This document shows positions 9,276-17,895 of a stretch of DNA of 64,000 nucleotides, piece by piece. Every line of letters begins with the position of its first letter. Within the stretch, counting starts at the first letter, position 1. The notes beneath the pieces were generated by a model. The model was not told the origin of the DNA. It searched no databases and saw only the letters and a list, made by a program, of their open reading frames with translations. Source of the stretch: Candidatus Gastranaerophilales bacterium (GTDB taxonomy: Bacteria; Cyanobacteriota; Vampirovibrionia; Gastranaerophilales; Gastranaerophilaceae); contig CALUWC010000008.1 of the NCBI GenBank assembly GCA_944324395.1, positions 35,251-99,250 on the forward strand, written 5' to 3'. Both the position numbers and the translations under genes were made by a program.

Positions 9276-11756
9276 ATGCAAGTATCTTTAAATTGGTTAA
9301 ACGAATTCGTAGATTTATCAAATATTGAAGCATCACAAATCGCTCACGAATTAACAATGAGCGGCCTTGAAGTTGAGGGAACAGAAGACGTTAAACCGAT
9401 GTTTACCAATATAAAAACAGTTAAAATAGATAAGATTGATGCCCATCCGAATTCTGACAGACTGCATCTTGTAACTGTCAATACAGGAGCAGGAGAAAAA
9501 ACAGTTGTCTGCGGAGCTCAAAATATTCAGGAAGGTCAAATTGTACCATACGCAAGTGTAGGCTCACAAGTATTAGACAGAAAAACAGGAGAAATGTTTA
9601 CCCTGACACCGGCGGTTATACGAGGAGTTGAATCTCAAGGAATGCTCTGTTCAGCAGATGAACTCGGAGTAGCAGAAAGAGGATATCAGGAAGAAGACGG
9701 CATATTAATTTTAAACAGAATTTTCCCTGATGTTCAAATAGGACAGGATGTAAAAGATGTATTAGGATTTGAAAAAGATACCGTATTAGATGTTGCACCA
9801 ACAGCCAACAGAGGCGATCAAATGTCTGTTATCGGGGTTGCAAGAGAATTGAGTGCAATATTTAATATACCTTTAAAAATAAACAAAATTGAATGCACAA
9901 ATGATTTATCAACTGATAAATTCAAAGTTGAAATTAAAGATAAGGATGTCTGCAAATATTATTCAATTGCAGTTTTGAAAAATATCAAAATCAAACCGTC
10001 ACCTGATTGGATGCAAAAAAGACTATTAGCATCAGGAGTACGTGCAATTAACAATGTTGTTGATATTACAAACTACGTTATGCTTGAATACGGTTGTCCT
10101 TTACATGCGTTTGATTATGATAAATTAAACGGATATCTTTGTGTAAGACGGGCTGAAGATGGTGAAAAACTAACCACTTTAGACGGTGTAGAAAGAACTC
10201 TTACAACAGATTCTGTTTTAATCGCTACAGAAAAAGAGGGGGTTTGCTTAGGCGGAGTATTCGGCGGAGAAAATTCCGAAATTGATGATAATACAAAATC
10301 TATAGCTCTTGAAGCTGCATATTTCACTCCGGCAACAAACAGAAAATCAGCCAGAAGTGCCGGCTACAGAAGTGAAGCAAGTGCCAGATTTGAAAGAGGT
10401 ATTGATATAGAAGCCGTTAAACCTGCTCTAATGCGTGCTATGCAATTACTTGTAGATTATGCTGATGCACAGGTAGAAGGAGTAGTTGAAGACGGAGAAA
10501 ACAAACTTGAACCAACTGAAATTACTTTAAGATATAATCAGGTTAAAAGAATTTTAGGCTGCGAAATTACACCGGAAAGATGTATAAATATCCTTGGAAA
10601 TCTTGGTTTTGAAAAACTCGGAGGAAACGATGCCGCTGCAAAATTCCTAGTTCCAAGTTTCAGAGCCTATGACGTAACAAGAGAAATTGATTTGATTGAA
10701 GAAATCGCCAGAATTAACGGATATGATAAAATTTCTCCGACTCTTCCAAATAAATCACAAACTCCTGTAATTACACTTGCAGAAAAAGTAATCAAAAGAA
10801 TACACGAACTCATGCTTTCTGCAGGCTTGAATGAAATTCAAACCAGTTCGCTTATAGGAAAACCGTTATTAGATAAATTTAAAATTCCTTATGATGATGC
10901 TAATGCTGTAAAAGTTGCAAATGCCGCAAGTGAAGATTATTCTATGCTTCGTCAAACCTTAGCAGCAAGTGTACTTAACTGTATGAAATATAATTTTGAC
11001 AACGGTCAAAAGAATTTCTGGGCTTATGAAATCGGCAGAACATATCTAAAAGTAGCAGAAGCAGACGAAAAACATTCCGGAGTAAAAGAAACTCTTGTAT
11101 TAGAAGGCATTTTGACCGGTGAAGTACAAAATTCAAAATGGCAGATAGAATCACAAACAGATTTTTACACTGTAAAAGGTATTCTAGAAAGTTTATTTGA
11201 AGACCTTGAAGTTACAAGAAGAATTAAAATTGTTCCGTTAGAAGAAACAGAACTTGCTAAAACTCATAAAATTCTTCACCCGTATAAAACTGCCGTAATT
11301 TTGCTGTTAGGTAAGAAGCCGCAGCCTATCGGATATTTCGGACAATTACACCCGACACTACAAGATAAATTGAAATTAAATCAGAATGCATTTTTATTCA
11401 AATTAGACTTAGATGAATTGATTTCTGCTGTTAAAGAAACAGTTCCAAGATTTAAACATCTTCCGCAATATCCGGAAGTTAGAAGAGATTTGGCATTTAT
11501 TATCAATGATAATGTATCCTCTGATGATATTCAGCGAGTTATCAAAAGTGCTGTTAAACAAAATATCTATAAAGGTTCCGAGATATTTGACGTTTACCAG
11601 GGCGAACATATAGAAGACGGATTCAAAAGTGTTGCTTTCCGTATTAAAATGCAAGATGAAAATGCAACTTTAACAGATGAAATTATTGACCAGCAAATGC
11701 AGTCTGTCAGAGAAAAGTTACAGAAAGCATACGCTCAAATAACATTCAGGGAGTAA
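9276..11756 (+). CDS. pheT: Phenylalanine-tRNA ligase beta subunit
   Basis: 826 aa, full length. Domain order is the N-terminal EMAP/tRNA-binding-like domain (KIDAHPNSDRLHLVTVN, about residues 50-66), B3/B4 editing domain with YVMLEYGCPLHAFDYDK, B5 domain, the catalytic-like core, and a C-terminal anticodon-binding ferredoxin-fold domain (FKHLPQYPEVRRDLAF). The beta subunit pairs with PheS to charge tRNA-Phe. pheS is usually just upstream but is not in this window. A GAGGGAAG ribosome site precedes the ATG. The following SH3-like gene starts 3 bp after the stop and is probably in the same transcript. Confidence 0.97.
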   Translation: MQVSLNWLNEFVDLSNIEASQIAHELTMSGLEVEGTEDVKPMFTNIKTVKIDKIDAHPNSDRLHLVTVNTGAGEKTVVCGAQNIQEGQIVPYASVGSQVLDRKTGEMFTLTPAVIRGVESQGMLCSADELGVAERGYQEEDGILILNRIFPDVQIGQDVKDVLGFEKDTVLDVAPTANRGDQMSVIGVARELSAIFNIPLKINKIECTNDLSTDKFKVEIKDKDVCKYYSIAVLKNIKIKPSPDWMQKRLLASGVRAINNVVDITNYVMLEYGCPLHAFDYDKLNGYLCVRRAEDGEKLTTLDGVERTLTTDSVLIATEKEGVCLGGVFGGENSEIDDNTKSIALEAAYFTPATNRKSARSAGYRSEASARFERGIDIEAVKPALMRAMQLLVDYADAQVEGVVEDGENKLEPTEITLRYNQVKRILGCEITPERCINILGNLGFEKLGGNDAAAKFLVPSFRAYDVTREIDLIEEIARINGYDKISPTLPNKSQTPVITLAEKVIKRIHELMLSAGLNEIQTSSLIGKPLLDKFKIPYDDANAVKVANAASEDYSMLRQTLAASVLNCMKYNFDNGQKNFWAYEIGRTYLKVAEADEKHSGVKETLVLEGILTGEVQNSKWQIESQTDFYTVKGILESLFEDLEVTRRIKIVPLEETELAKTHKILHPYKTAVILLLGKKPQPIGYFGQLHPTLQDKLKLNQNAFLFKLDLDELISAVKETVPRFKHLPQYPEVRRDLAFIINDNVSSDDIQRVIKSAVKQNIYKGSEIFDVYQGEHIEDGFKSVAFRIKMQDENATLTDEIIDQQMQSVREKLQKAYAQITFRE

Positions 11757-11759
11757 ATT

Positions 11760-12422
11760 ATGAAAAAAATATTGTTATCCATAACTGTTATTCTGGTTAG
11801 CATCATAACTACCGGCATAAGCGGAGTTGTCCTTGCAAAAGATGTTATCCCGATAACTCCGAGCCCAAATACTCAAACTATAGGAATGTATCAGGTCGGA
11901 GATGATATAACAATATATAAAGAACCCGATGAAAATTCACAAATTCTATATCGTGTAAGGTGGAATAAAAATAATGAATTTTTCCCTGAAGAAATCGGAT
12001 TTGAAAAATTTTTTACAGTGTTTTTAGAAAAAAAAGCTCTAGCACTTGTTGAAGTTACAGACTACACAGACAACTGGGTACAAATAGTTTATAACAATAA
12101 TACAGGAGCCACAGGCTGGATAAAAAAAGATGATCCTTATAAATTTATGACCTGGATAAATTTTTATAATACTTACGGGAAAAAATACGGCTTAACACTT
12201 TTACATGGAGCACCTGAATCCTGCAAAAATATAAAATCTGAAACCAATGATAAAGGGCAAAATATTTCAACAATGAATTATCCGCAGAAAATCAATTTGA
12301 ACGTAATACGTGGTAACTGGGCATTAGTCAGCGTAATGGATCTTGATAGAACCCCCAAAACAGGATACATTCGCTGGAGATCCGATGACGGAATTAAATA
12401 CTTTTTCCCGGATATTAAATAA
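11760..12422 (+). CDS. Exported protein with SH3-like domain
   Basis: 220 aa. A signal peptide (hydrophobic residues 4-24, probable cleavage after VLA) precedes a bacterial SH3-like region: a stretch beginning YQVGDDITIYKEPDENS, then VTDYTDNWVQIVY and ATGWIKKDD, the common xxVxVRxxP...GWV pattern. A second, weaker beta segment ends the protein. Such domains bind peptidoglycan stems or envelope proteins. The gene lies 3 bp after pheT and ends at a strong terminator, so it is the last gene of that transcript. Confidence 0.7.
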   Translation: MKKILLSITVILVSIITTGISGVVLAKDVIPITPSPNTQTIGMYQVGDDITIYKEPDENSQILYRVRWNKNNEFFPEEIGFEKFFTVFLEKKALALVEVTDYTDNWVQIVYNNNTGATGWIKKDDPYKFMTWINFYNTYGKKYGLTLLHGAPESCKNIKSETNDKGQNISTMNYPQKINLNVIRGNWALVSVMDLDRTPKTGYIRWRSDDGIKYFFPDIK

Positions 12423-12437
12423 AAATTCATATTTTGA

Positions 12438-12465
12438 AAAAGACCTGATATAAATCAGGTCTTTT
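12438..12465. terminator. Bidirectional terminator
   Basis: Perfect 12-bp stem (12438-12449 with 12454-12465) closing a 4-nt loop, with A-tract on the left and T-tract on the right. It sits between the convergent SH3-like gene and the 115-aa gene and could serve both. Confidence 0.85.
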
Positions 12466-12471
12466 GTGATT

Positions 12472-12819
12472 TTAAAAAGGTTTTGTTTGATTGAGTTTCA
12501 ATCTTAAATCTCTAAATCTTGCAATATCTTCCTGAGTTTTTCCGGAATCTTTAAATACTGCCTGTGTTGTAGGGTGAACCATCAATACATAATCCATATG
12601 AATTTCCAAAAAATTATATCTTCTCGGAGATTGATTACCGACACGAGGATAGATTTCTGCATTTGTAACAGCTAAAAATCTTCTTTCTTTATCATTTAAT
12701 AAGTCAGTCAATTCTCTATTTGTATTTGTATATTTAGAAACATGCACAACCCCTTTGATATCATGGTCAGCCGTTAATATTGTAACTTCTATAGGAACTG
12801 TATCCGTATGTTTTGCCAT
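12472..12819 (-). CDS. Small conserved protein of unknown function
   Basis: 115 aa, soluble, no signal peptide. After MAKHTDTVPIEVTIL it looks like a small all-beta domain (VHVSKYTNTNREL, RFLAVTNAEIYP, FLEIHMDYVLMVHP) followed by a charged C-terminal helix. I do not recognise a characterised family with confidence. It lies upstream of yitT's end only by strand coincidence: 70 bp separate it from the yitT stop, and its own end meets the bidirectional terminator. Confidence 0.65.
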   Translation of the reverse strand: MAKHTDTVPIEVTILTADHDIKGVVHVSKYTNTNRELTDLLNDKERRFLAVTNAEIYPRVGNQSPRRYNFLEIHMDYVLMVHPTTQAVFKDSGKTQEDIARFRDLRLKLNQTKPF

Positions 12820-12889
12820 TTTCTCATTTACCTCTTCTTATGATTAAGTATATTATATTTCGCAAAAATTGTCCATATATTAAAATTTA

Positions 12890-13744
12890 TCAATGTTTTT
12901 TGAATCTTCCGCCGTAAGCTTCGTGAACATCAACAACCGCAACAAAAGCTCTCGGATCAATTTCTTTAATAATCTCAAGCATTTTAGGCAATTCAAGCCT
13001 TGAAATAACACAATATATTATATCCTTATCCTGCCCTGAATATCCGCCTATACCCCTTAAATATGTAACACTTATATCAAGTCTTTCAATCAAGGCATTA
13101 CCAATTGCTCCGGCTTCATCACTGATAATTTCTACAGATTTTGAACTGTTCAAACCTTCCATAACAATATCTATAACTTTTGAAGCAATAAAATATGTCA
13201 AGATAGAATACATCGCATTTTCCCAGCCAAAAACCTTACCGGCAACCAAATATATAAATAGATTTATGCCCATAATAAATTCGCCGACAGAAAATCCGAA
13301 TTTTTTTGATATCAACAACGATAAAATTTCGGTACCGTCTAAAGATGATTCATTTTTTAATATAAGCCCGACACCGGTGCCAAGAATAATTCCACCGAAA
13401 GCTGTTGCCAGAAGTAAATCCTCCGTTACTTTGTAATGCTGAAAAATATTTAAAGATAATGCTAATATAACGTTTGCATAAGCAGTCTGAAAAACAAACA
13501 TTTTGCCCATTTTTTTGAATGCCAGAATAATAAACGGGGTATTTAACAGAATTACAAGCAAACCTAAATTCCACTTTGTTACATGACTGACAATCATTGA
13601 AATACCAATTACACCGCCATCAATTATCTGATTCGGAACCAAAAAAGTCTCCAGAGCAAATGCGGCAACCACAGCACCAAAGGTTATAAAAAACATATTT
13701 TTAATAAACTTAAATATAGTGTTGTTCTTAGTATTTTCAGGCAT
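12890..13744 (-). CDS. YitT family membrane protein
   Basis: 284 aa. The N-terminal two thirds carry about five to six transmembrane helices of the YitT (DUF161) type, with FGAVVAAFALETFLVPNQII and GGVIGISMIVSHVTKWNLG as signatures. The C-terminal about 80 aa form the cytosolic DUF2179 domain (SVTYLRGIGGYSGQDKDIIY, RAFVAVVDVHEAYGGRF). The transport or signalling role of this family is not settled. It starts 8 bp after cdaA, so it is translated from the same mRNA as the c-di-AMP cyclase. Confidence 0.85.
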   Translation of the reverse strand: MPENTKNNTIFKFIKNMFFITFGAVVAAFALETFLVPNQIIDGGVIGISMIVSHVTKWNLGLLVILLNTPFIILAFKKMGKMFVFQTAYANVILALSLNIFQHYKVTEDLLLATAFGGIILGTGVGLILKNESSLDGTEILSLLISKKFGFSVGEFIMGINLFIYLVAGKVFGWENAMYSILTYFIASKVIDIVMEGLNSSKSVEIISDEAGAIGNALIERLDISVTYLRGIGGYSGQDKDIIYCVISRLELPKMLEIIKEIDPRAFVAVVDVHEAYGGRFKKH

Positions 13745-13752
13745 ATTCCCTC

Positions 13753-14658
13753 TTATTTTTTATTTTTATTTATAGTAATAAGCTTTTCCAAATTAAAAAT
13801 AGATTTCTTTTCTTGCTGTTCAGATTTCTTATATCCTAAAATATTCTCCAAATCAGTTTTTAATGTCGGGATATCATCGTATTTTTTTAAAACACCATCT
13901 AAGGTTATAGAAACATCACCGGTTTCTTCAGAAACAACCAGACAAGCTGCATTACTTGATTCTGTCATTCCTATAGCTGCTCTATGACGGGTACCGTATT
14001 TCCAGCTTAACTTAGGATCATCAGTCAGCGGCAGCAAAACACCTGCTGATATAATTTTCGAGCCGCTTATTACAACAGCCCCATCATGCAGCGGGGTATT
14101 AACATGAAAAATTGTCAAAAGCAATTCGGTCGAAACATCTGCATTTAAGATAGTTCCAACATCGTGATAAGTATTGCTCAAATCATTTTGGAAAACAATC
14201 AATGCACCCGTATGAGATTTTGAAAGATATTTAACAGCTTCGATAATTTCTTTTATAACATCAATGGATCTGTTAGATTCTTTTTTCTTATCATTTTCAA
14301 ATATTTTTTTAAAAAAGTCTACCTGCCCTAAATATCCCAAAAATCTACGCAATTCAGGCTGGAAAATAACAATTAAACTCAGTGCAATCAATGAAACAAT
14401 TGATCTTAAAAACACACCGAGGATTGTTAAATCAACGGCAATCAGAATTTCGCTCACAATCCATAAAAATACAAGAACAATTGCACCTTTTACAAATTTT
14501 TCAGAATGAGTATTCTTAATAAATTTTTGATAGAAAACAACCAATATAGCAGCAATAATACAAATTTCAAAAATATTTTTCCAGCCGAAAGTATCTTTAA
14601 TATAAAGATGCCAGTTACCTATGAAATTGTAAAACAACATTAAAAGATCATCTATCAT
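13753..14658 (-). CDS. cdaA: Diadenylate cyclase CdaA
   Basis: 301 aa. Makes cyclic di-AMP from two ATP. Three N-terminal transmembrane helices (about residues 25-95) precede a DisA_N catalytic domain with LHDGAVVI (about residue 188), AGVLLPLTDDP and YGTRHRAAIGMTE, the DGA and RHR nucleotide-binding motifs, and VSEETGDVSI. This arrangement is the CdaA/DacA class. The start overlaps the lysA stop by 4 bp (ATGA), indicating translational coupling, and yitT follows 8 bp downstream. Unlike Firmicutes operons, no CdaR or GlmM gene is adjacent. Confidence 0.93.
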   Translation of the reverse strand: MIDDLLMLFYNFIGNWHLYIKDTFGWKNIFEICIIAAILVVFYQKFIKNTHSEKFVKGAIVLVFLWIVSEILIAVDLTILGVFLRSIVSLIALSLIVIFQPELRRFLGYLGQVDFFKKIFENDKKKESNRSIDVIKEIIEAVKYLSKSHTGALIVFQNDLSNTYHDVGTILNADVSTELLLTIFHVNTPLHDGAVVISGSKIISAGVLLPLTDDPKLSWKYGTRHRAAIGMTESSNAACLVVSEETGDVSITLDGVLKKYDDIPTLKTDLENILGYKKSEQQEKKSIFNLEKLITINKNKK

Positions 14659-15989
14659 TTTGTCAGCCTGTTAGGAATTACTTCTTTAGAAATTAAATCA
14701 TCGAGAGTCTCTCTATTGATAATAATATCAGATTGAGAATTATTTACAAGTACCATTGCGGGTTTTGTAACCTTATTATAATTAGATGCCATAGAATAAT
14801 TGTAAGCACCGGTATTATATACACAAAGGATATCACCTTCACACAATTGCGGAAGATCAATTTCAGGGATTAAAATATCTCCGGATTCGCAATATCTTCC
14901 TGCAATTGTGACAGTTTCACAAGGCACATCTCCTTCTTTCTTATTTACAATTTCAGCACTATACATTGCCTGATACATGCCAGGACGAGGATTATCAGCC
15001 ATCCCGCCGTCAACTGCAACATATTTTTTACCATGCGGAACCTGTTTTGAACTGCCAACTGTGTATAATGTAACACCCGCTGTTGAAATTATACTTCTGC
15101 CCGGTTCTAAAAACACCGTAGGAAAATCAATACCGTATTTTTCAACAGATTCAAACAATTTTTCAACAGCAAGATTTCCTATATCGTATATAGAAGGCGG
15201 ATTGTCAAAATCTGTGTATTTAACGCCAATACCGCCACCAAGATTGATTTCATCAAGCTTCAAACCAAATTTTTTATCCAAACGTGCAATTTCTTTAACT
15301 AAAATTTCGATTTCGTCAGGATAAATACTTGTTTCAAAAATCTGAGAACCAATATGAGCGTGAAGTCCATGGATTTTTAAATTTTTATATTCATTCAAAA
15401 TAAGTTCAACAGCTTCATCAATCTGCGTCAAATCAAACCCAAATTTAGAGTCCAAATGCCCGGTTTGGATATATTCATGTGTATGACATTCAATCCCCGG
15501 TGTAATTCTTAACAAAATATCAACTGTTTTATTCTTACTTTGAGCAATTTCATTTAATAAAGCAAGTTCAAAGAAATTGTCAACAGAAATTCTGCCAACA
15601 CCCAGCTCCAATGCCAGTGATAATTCATCAAAAGATTTGTTATTTCCGTTAAACAAAACATGGCTCATATCAACACCGGCTTTATAAACAGTATAAATTT
15701 CACCGGCAGAAACGGTATCGAAACCGAAGCCTTCATTATCAAGAATTTTTGTAACAGCAGATACGCACAAAGCTTTTGATGCGTACATCATATGGATTTT
15801 AGGATATTTTGCAAACGCTTTTTTATAATCTCTACAGACTGCTCTAATGGTTTCTTCATCAAGCACATATAAAGGGGTCCCGTATTTTTCCGCTAATTCA
15901 ACCAGATCACAGCCGCCAATTTCCAAATTTCCGGTACTATTGACACCTGTTGTCAACGGTTTTAAAAACTGATTGGTACTGGTTGTCAT
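14655..15989 (-). CDS. lysA: Diaminopimelate decarboxylase
   Basis: 444 aa, PLP-dependent; last step of lysine synthesis. MMYASKAL holds the PLP lysine, LHAHIGSQIFE and NLGGGIGVKY bind the phosphate, and VAVDGGMADNPRP, CESGDIL and YNTGAYNYSM complete the substrate site. I start at the ATG 15989 because AAGGAG lies 5 bp before it; a GTG two codons earlier overlaps that ribosome site. It heads an operon with cdaA and yitT, joined to cdaA by a 4-bp ATGA overlap. Substrate and product also feed peptidoglycan precursors. Confidence 0.95.
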   Translation of the reverse strand: MTTSTNQFLKPLTTGVNSTGNLEIGGCDLVELAEKYGTPLYVLDEETIRAVCRDYKKAFAKYPKIHMMYASKALCVSAVTKILDNEGFGFDTVSAGEIYTVYKAGVDMSHVLFNGNNKSFDELSLALELGVGRISVDNFFELALLNEIAQSKNKTVDILLRITPGIECHTHEYIQTGHLDSKFGFDLTQIDEAVELILNEYKNLKIHGLHAHIGSQIFETSIYPDEIEILVKEIARLDKKFGLKLDEINLGGGIGVKYTDFDNPPSIYDIGNLAVEKLFESVEKYGIDFPTVFLEPGRSIISTAGVTLYTVGSSKQVPHGKKYVAVDGGMADNPRPGMYQAMYSAEIVNKKEGDVPCETVTIAGRYCESGDILIPEIDLPQLCEGDILCVYNTGAYNYSMASNYNKVTKPAMVLVNNSQSDIIINRETLDDLISKEVIPNRLTK

Positions 15990-16064
15990 TATCACTCCTT
16001 CTTATTGCAGTCTCATATTTATAATACCATAATAACAAAGATTTTCATACTGCAAATCCAGTAT

Positions 16065-16388
16065 TTAATAAGAAAAATATTTATCAAAATCAACGTCATC
16101 AAAACTGCATAGCAGCATAAATATTTCGTCATTTTCGTCCATACGCTGAAAATTATATTCATTAAATTTCCAGTACTTAGGGTTTATACCTTTGACACGA
16201 ACAATATCTTTCTCTTTGAGAATGTTAAGTTTCTTTTTTACAACCTCCAAAGGCAGATCCACAAGTTTTGCAAGTTCAACCGCTGTAATTCCCTCTTTAG
16301 AGGAACATTTTTCAGGAGTTAAAAACATCAACTCCAACCCGACGGATTTTAGCTGTCTATCTTCTTCGTTTTGGTCATAAATATCCAT
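16065..16388 (-). CDS. Small winged-helix-like DNA-binding protein
   Basis: 107 aa. The centre (ITAVELAKLVDLPLEVVKKK followed by LNILKEKDIVRVKG) reads as a helix-turn-helix plus wing like MarR/ArsR-type folds, so transcriptional regulation is the likeliest role. No metal or ligand site is evident. A 7-bp inverted repeat (16424-16439) lies 36 bp upstream and could be its own operator. It sits between lysA and the restriction-modification island and shows no sign of belonging to either. Confidence 0.6.
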   Translation of the reverse strand: MDIYDQNEEDRQLKSVGLELMFLTPEKCSSKEGITAVELAKLVDLPLEVVKKKLNILKEKDIVRVKGINPKYWKFNEYNFQRMDENDEIFMLLCSFDDVDFDKYFSY

Positions 16389-16423
16389 ACTTATATGATA
16401 GCGTAAACATATACATTCAGATA

Positions 16424-16439
16424 TCCTATAAATATAGGA
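16424..16439. promoter_or_regulatory. Inverted repeat upstream of winged-helix gene
   Basis: Perfect 7-bp arms (TCCTATA / TATAGGA) with a 2-nt centre, 36 bp before the start at 16388. Possible autoregulatory operator or part of a promoter; no experimental support. Confidence 0.35.
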
Positions 16440-16470
16440 AATAACATAGCAAAGAATATCCGCAGATAAT

Positions 16471-16707
16471 TTAAATATTTACATCCAACAATTCGCTTAC
16501 TTTTATTTTCAACTCTTTAGCAATTAGAACAAGACAATAAACAGAAGCACATTTTATTCCCTGTTCTAATGCACTTATATAAGTCCTATCGACTTCTACC
16601 AGCTCAGCTAATTTTTCCTGAGAAAGGTCATTTTTACAACGATAAAATTTTATTGCATTACCTATTTTTTGAGCAATTCTCTTTTTTAATTTCTCGTCCT
16701 TTCGCAT
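16471..16707 (-). CDS. XRE-type regulator, probable restriction-modification controller (C) protein
   Basis: 78 aa, almost entirely one Cro/C1-type helix-turn-helix domain: LSQEKLAELVEVDRTYISAL with EQGIKCASVYCLVLIAKEL. Its size and sequence pattern match C proteins, which time expression of restriction enzymes. It is transcribed away from the methyltransferase/nuclease pair, and the 135-bp intergenic space holds dyad elements (16732-16755, 16813-16826). In known systems C proteins bind such sites and delay the nuclease after entry into a new host. That role here is inferred from context. Confidence 0.75.
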   Translation of the reverse strand: MRKDEKLKKRIAQKIGNAIKFYRCKNDLSQEKLAELVEVDRTYISALEQGIKCASVYCLVLIAKELKIKVSELLDVNI

Positions 16708-16731
16708 AATAATATTATGTCTTACCTACTA

Positions 16732-16755
16732 CTAGATATCTAGAGTCTAATAGTC
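16732..16755. promoter_or_regulatory. Candidate C-protein operator (two adjoining elements)
   Basis: A 12-bp perfect palindrome CTAGATATCTAG (16732-16743) is followed by TCTAATAGTC (16746-16755). The second element, read on the other strand, is GACTATTAGA, nearly the same as GACTAATAGA at 16813-16822. The cluster begins 25 bp before the regulator start codon, a position fitting autorepression or activation. Confidence 0.5.
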
Positions 16756-16812
16756 ATACAACTAAATTCAATTTTTTAAATGATTTCAATGGAATTTAAA
16801 TATGTTACATGT

Positions 16813-16826
16813 GACTAATAGATATC
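16813..16826. promoter_or_regulatory. Second candidate operator, next to methyltransferase start
   Basis: GACTAATAGATATC repeats both parts of the upstream cluster (the GACTAWTAGA decamer and the GATATC core) 17 bp before the methyltransferase ATG. Occupancy here would block or modulate methyltransferase transcription. Confidence 0.45.
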
Positions 16827-16842
16827 ATAAAAGAGAAAAATT

Positions 16843-17895
16843 ATGGCAAACGAAAACTTAAAAAATGCTAAAAAGGCTAAAAATGATGAATTTTATACTC
16901 AATGGGCAGATATAGAAAAAGAAATTATGGCATATATAGAATATAATCCTGATGTATTCAAAGATAAAACTGTTTTGCTGCCATGTGATGATCCTGAATG
17001 GAGTAATTTTACAAAATTCTTTGCCCAGAATTTTGAGGCTTTCGGGTTAAAAAAACTAATTAGTACAAGTTATGCCTATGAAAGCAAAAGAGTAAATATA
17101 CCTTATCAAATTTCGTTGTTTGAAGAACAGGCTCCGCATTTTGACCCTGAAATAAATAAAACCAGAGGTAAAATATTTACACTTGACCATGATACAAATA
17201 AAAACGGTGTCATTGATATAGAAGATTTACAATGGCAATATCTGGAAGGCGACGGAGATTTCCGAAGCGACGAAGTAAAAAGACTACGTGATGAAGCAGA
17301 CATAATTATTACAAATCCGCCATTTTCATTATTTAGAGAATTTCTGGCATGGATTATAGAGGCGGATAAGAAATTTGCAATTGTAAGTAATAAAAATGCA
17401 GTTACCTACAAAGAAGTTTTCCCGTTAATTAAAGAAAACAAAATCTGGTCCGGACGGACAGAATGGGCTGGCGGTATGTGGTTTGAGACAAAAGATAAAA
17501 ATAATGTTGATGAAGTAATTAATGGAATTGACATGAAAAATATTCCTTCTGTCTGGTTCACAAACATTGAACATGGCAGACGTCATCAGCCGCTTCAATT
17601 GATGACAATGGCAGATAATATAAAACACAGCAAGCATAAAGAAATCAGAGAATATGGATATCAAAAATACGATAACTATGATGCAATAGAAGTTCCTTTC
17701 ACCGATGCAATTCCAAGTGATTATGAAGGTGTTATGGGTGTACCTATAAGCTTTTTAGATAAGTATTGCCCTGAACAATTTGAAATAGTAGCATTCCGCA
17801 AGGGTGAAGATGGTCGAGATCTCGTATTTACTAGAGAGAGAGAGAGAGTTCAACCGTACTTTCGTATCCTTGTTCGACTTCGATACCGGGAATGA
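16843..17895 (+). CDS. EcoRI-family adenine-specific DNA methyltransferase, N-terminal reading frame (frame broken at an AG repeat)
   Basis: 350 aa as it stands. The start (KNAKKAKNDEFYTQWADIEK) and the CDDPEWSNF segment mark the EcoRI-methylase family, and the amino-methyltransferase motif IV NPPFSLFREF is at about residue 165. It would transfer a methyl group from SAM to an adenine in its target site. After residue 330 translation enters (AG)8 (17833-17848) and stops at 17895. A second frame carries on to 18076 and ends in a Y-RRILI-type tail. One extra AG (or two fewer) joins them into about 411 aa. In the present copy the enzyme is therefore probably truncated or off; the short tail PYFRILVR might still be functional. 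Confidence 0.85.
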   Translation: MANENLKNAKKAKNDEFYTQWADIEKEIMAYIEYNPDVFKDKTVLLPCDDPEWSNFTKFFAQNFEAFGLKKLISTSYAYESKRVNIPYQISLFEEQAPHFDPEINKTRGKIFTLDHDTNKNGVIDIEDLQWQYLEGDGDFRSDEVKRLRDEADIIITNPPFSLFREFLAWIIEADKKFAIVSNKNAVTYKEVFPLIKENKIWSGRTEWAGGMWFETKDKNNVDEVINGIDMKNIPSVWFTNIEHGRRHQPLQLMTMADNIKHSKHKEIREYGYQKYDNYDAIEVPFTDAIPSDYEGVMGVPISFLDKYCPEQFEIVAFRKGEDGRDLVFTRERERVQPYFRILVRLRYRE

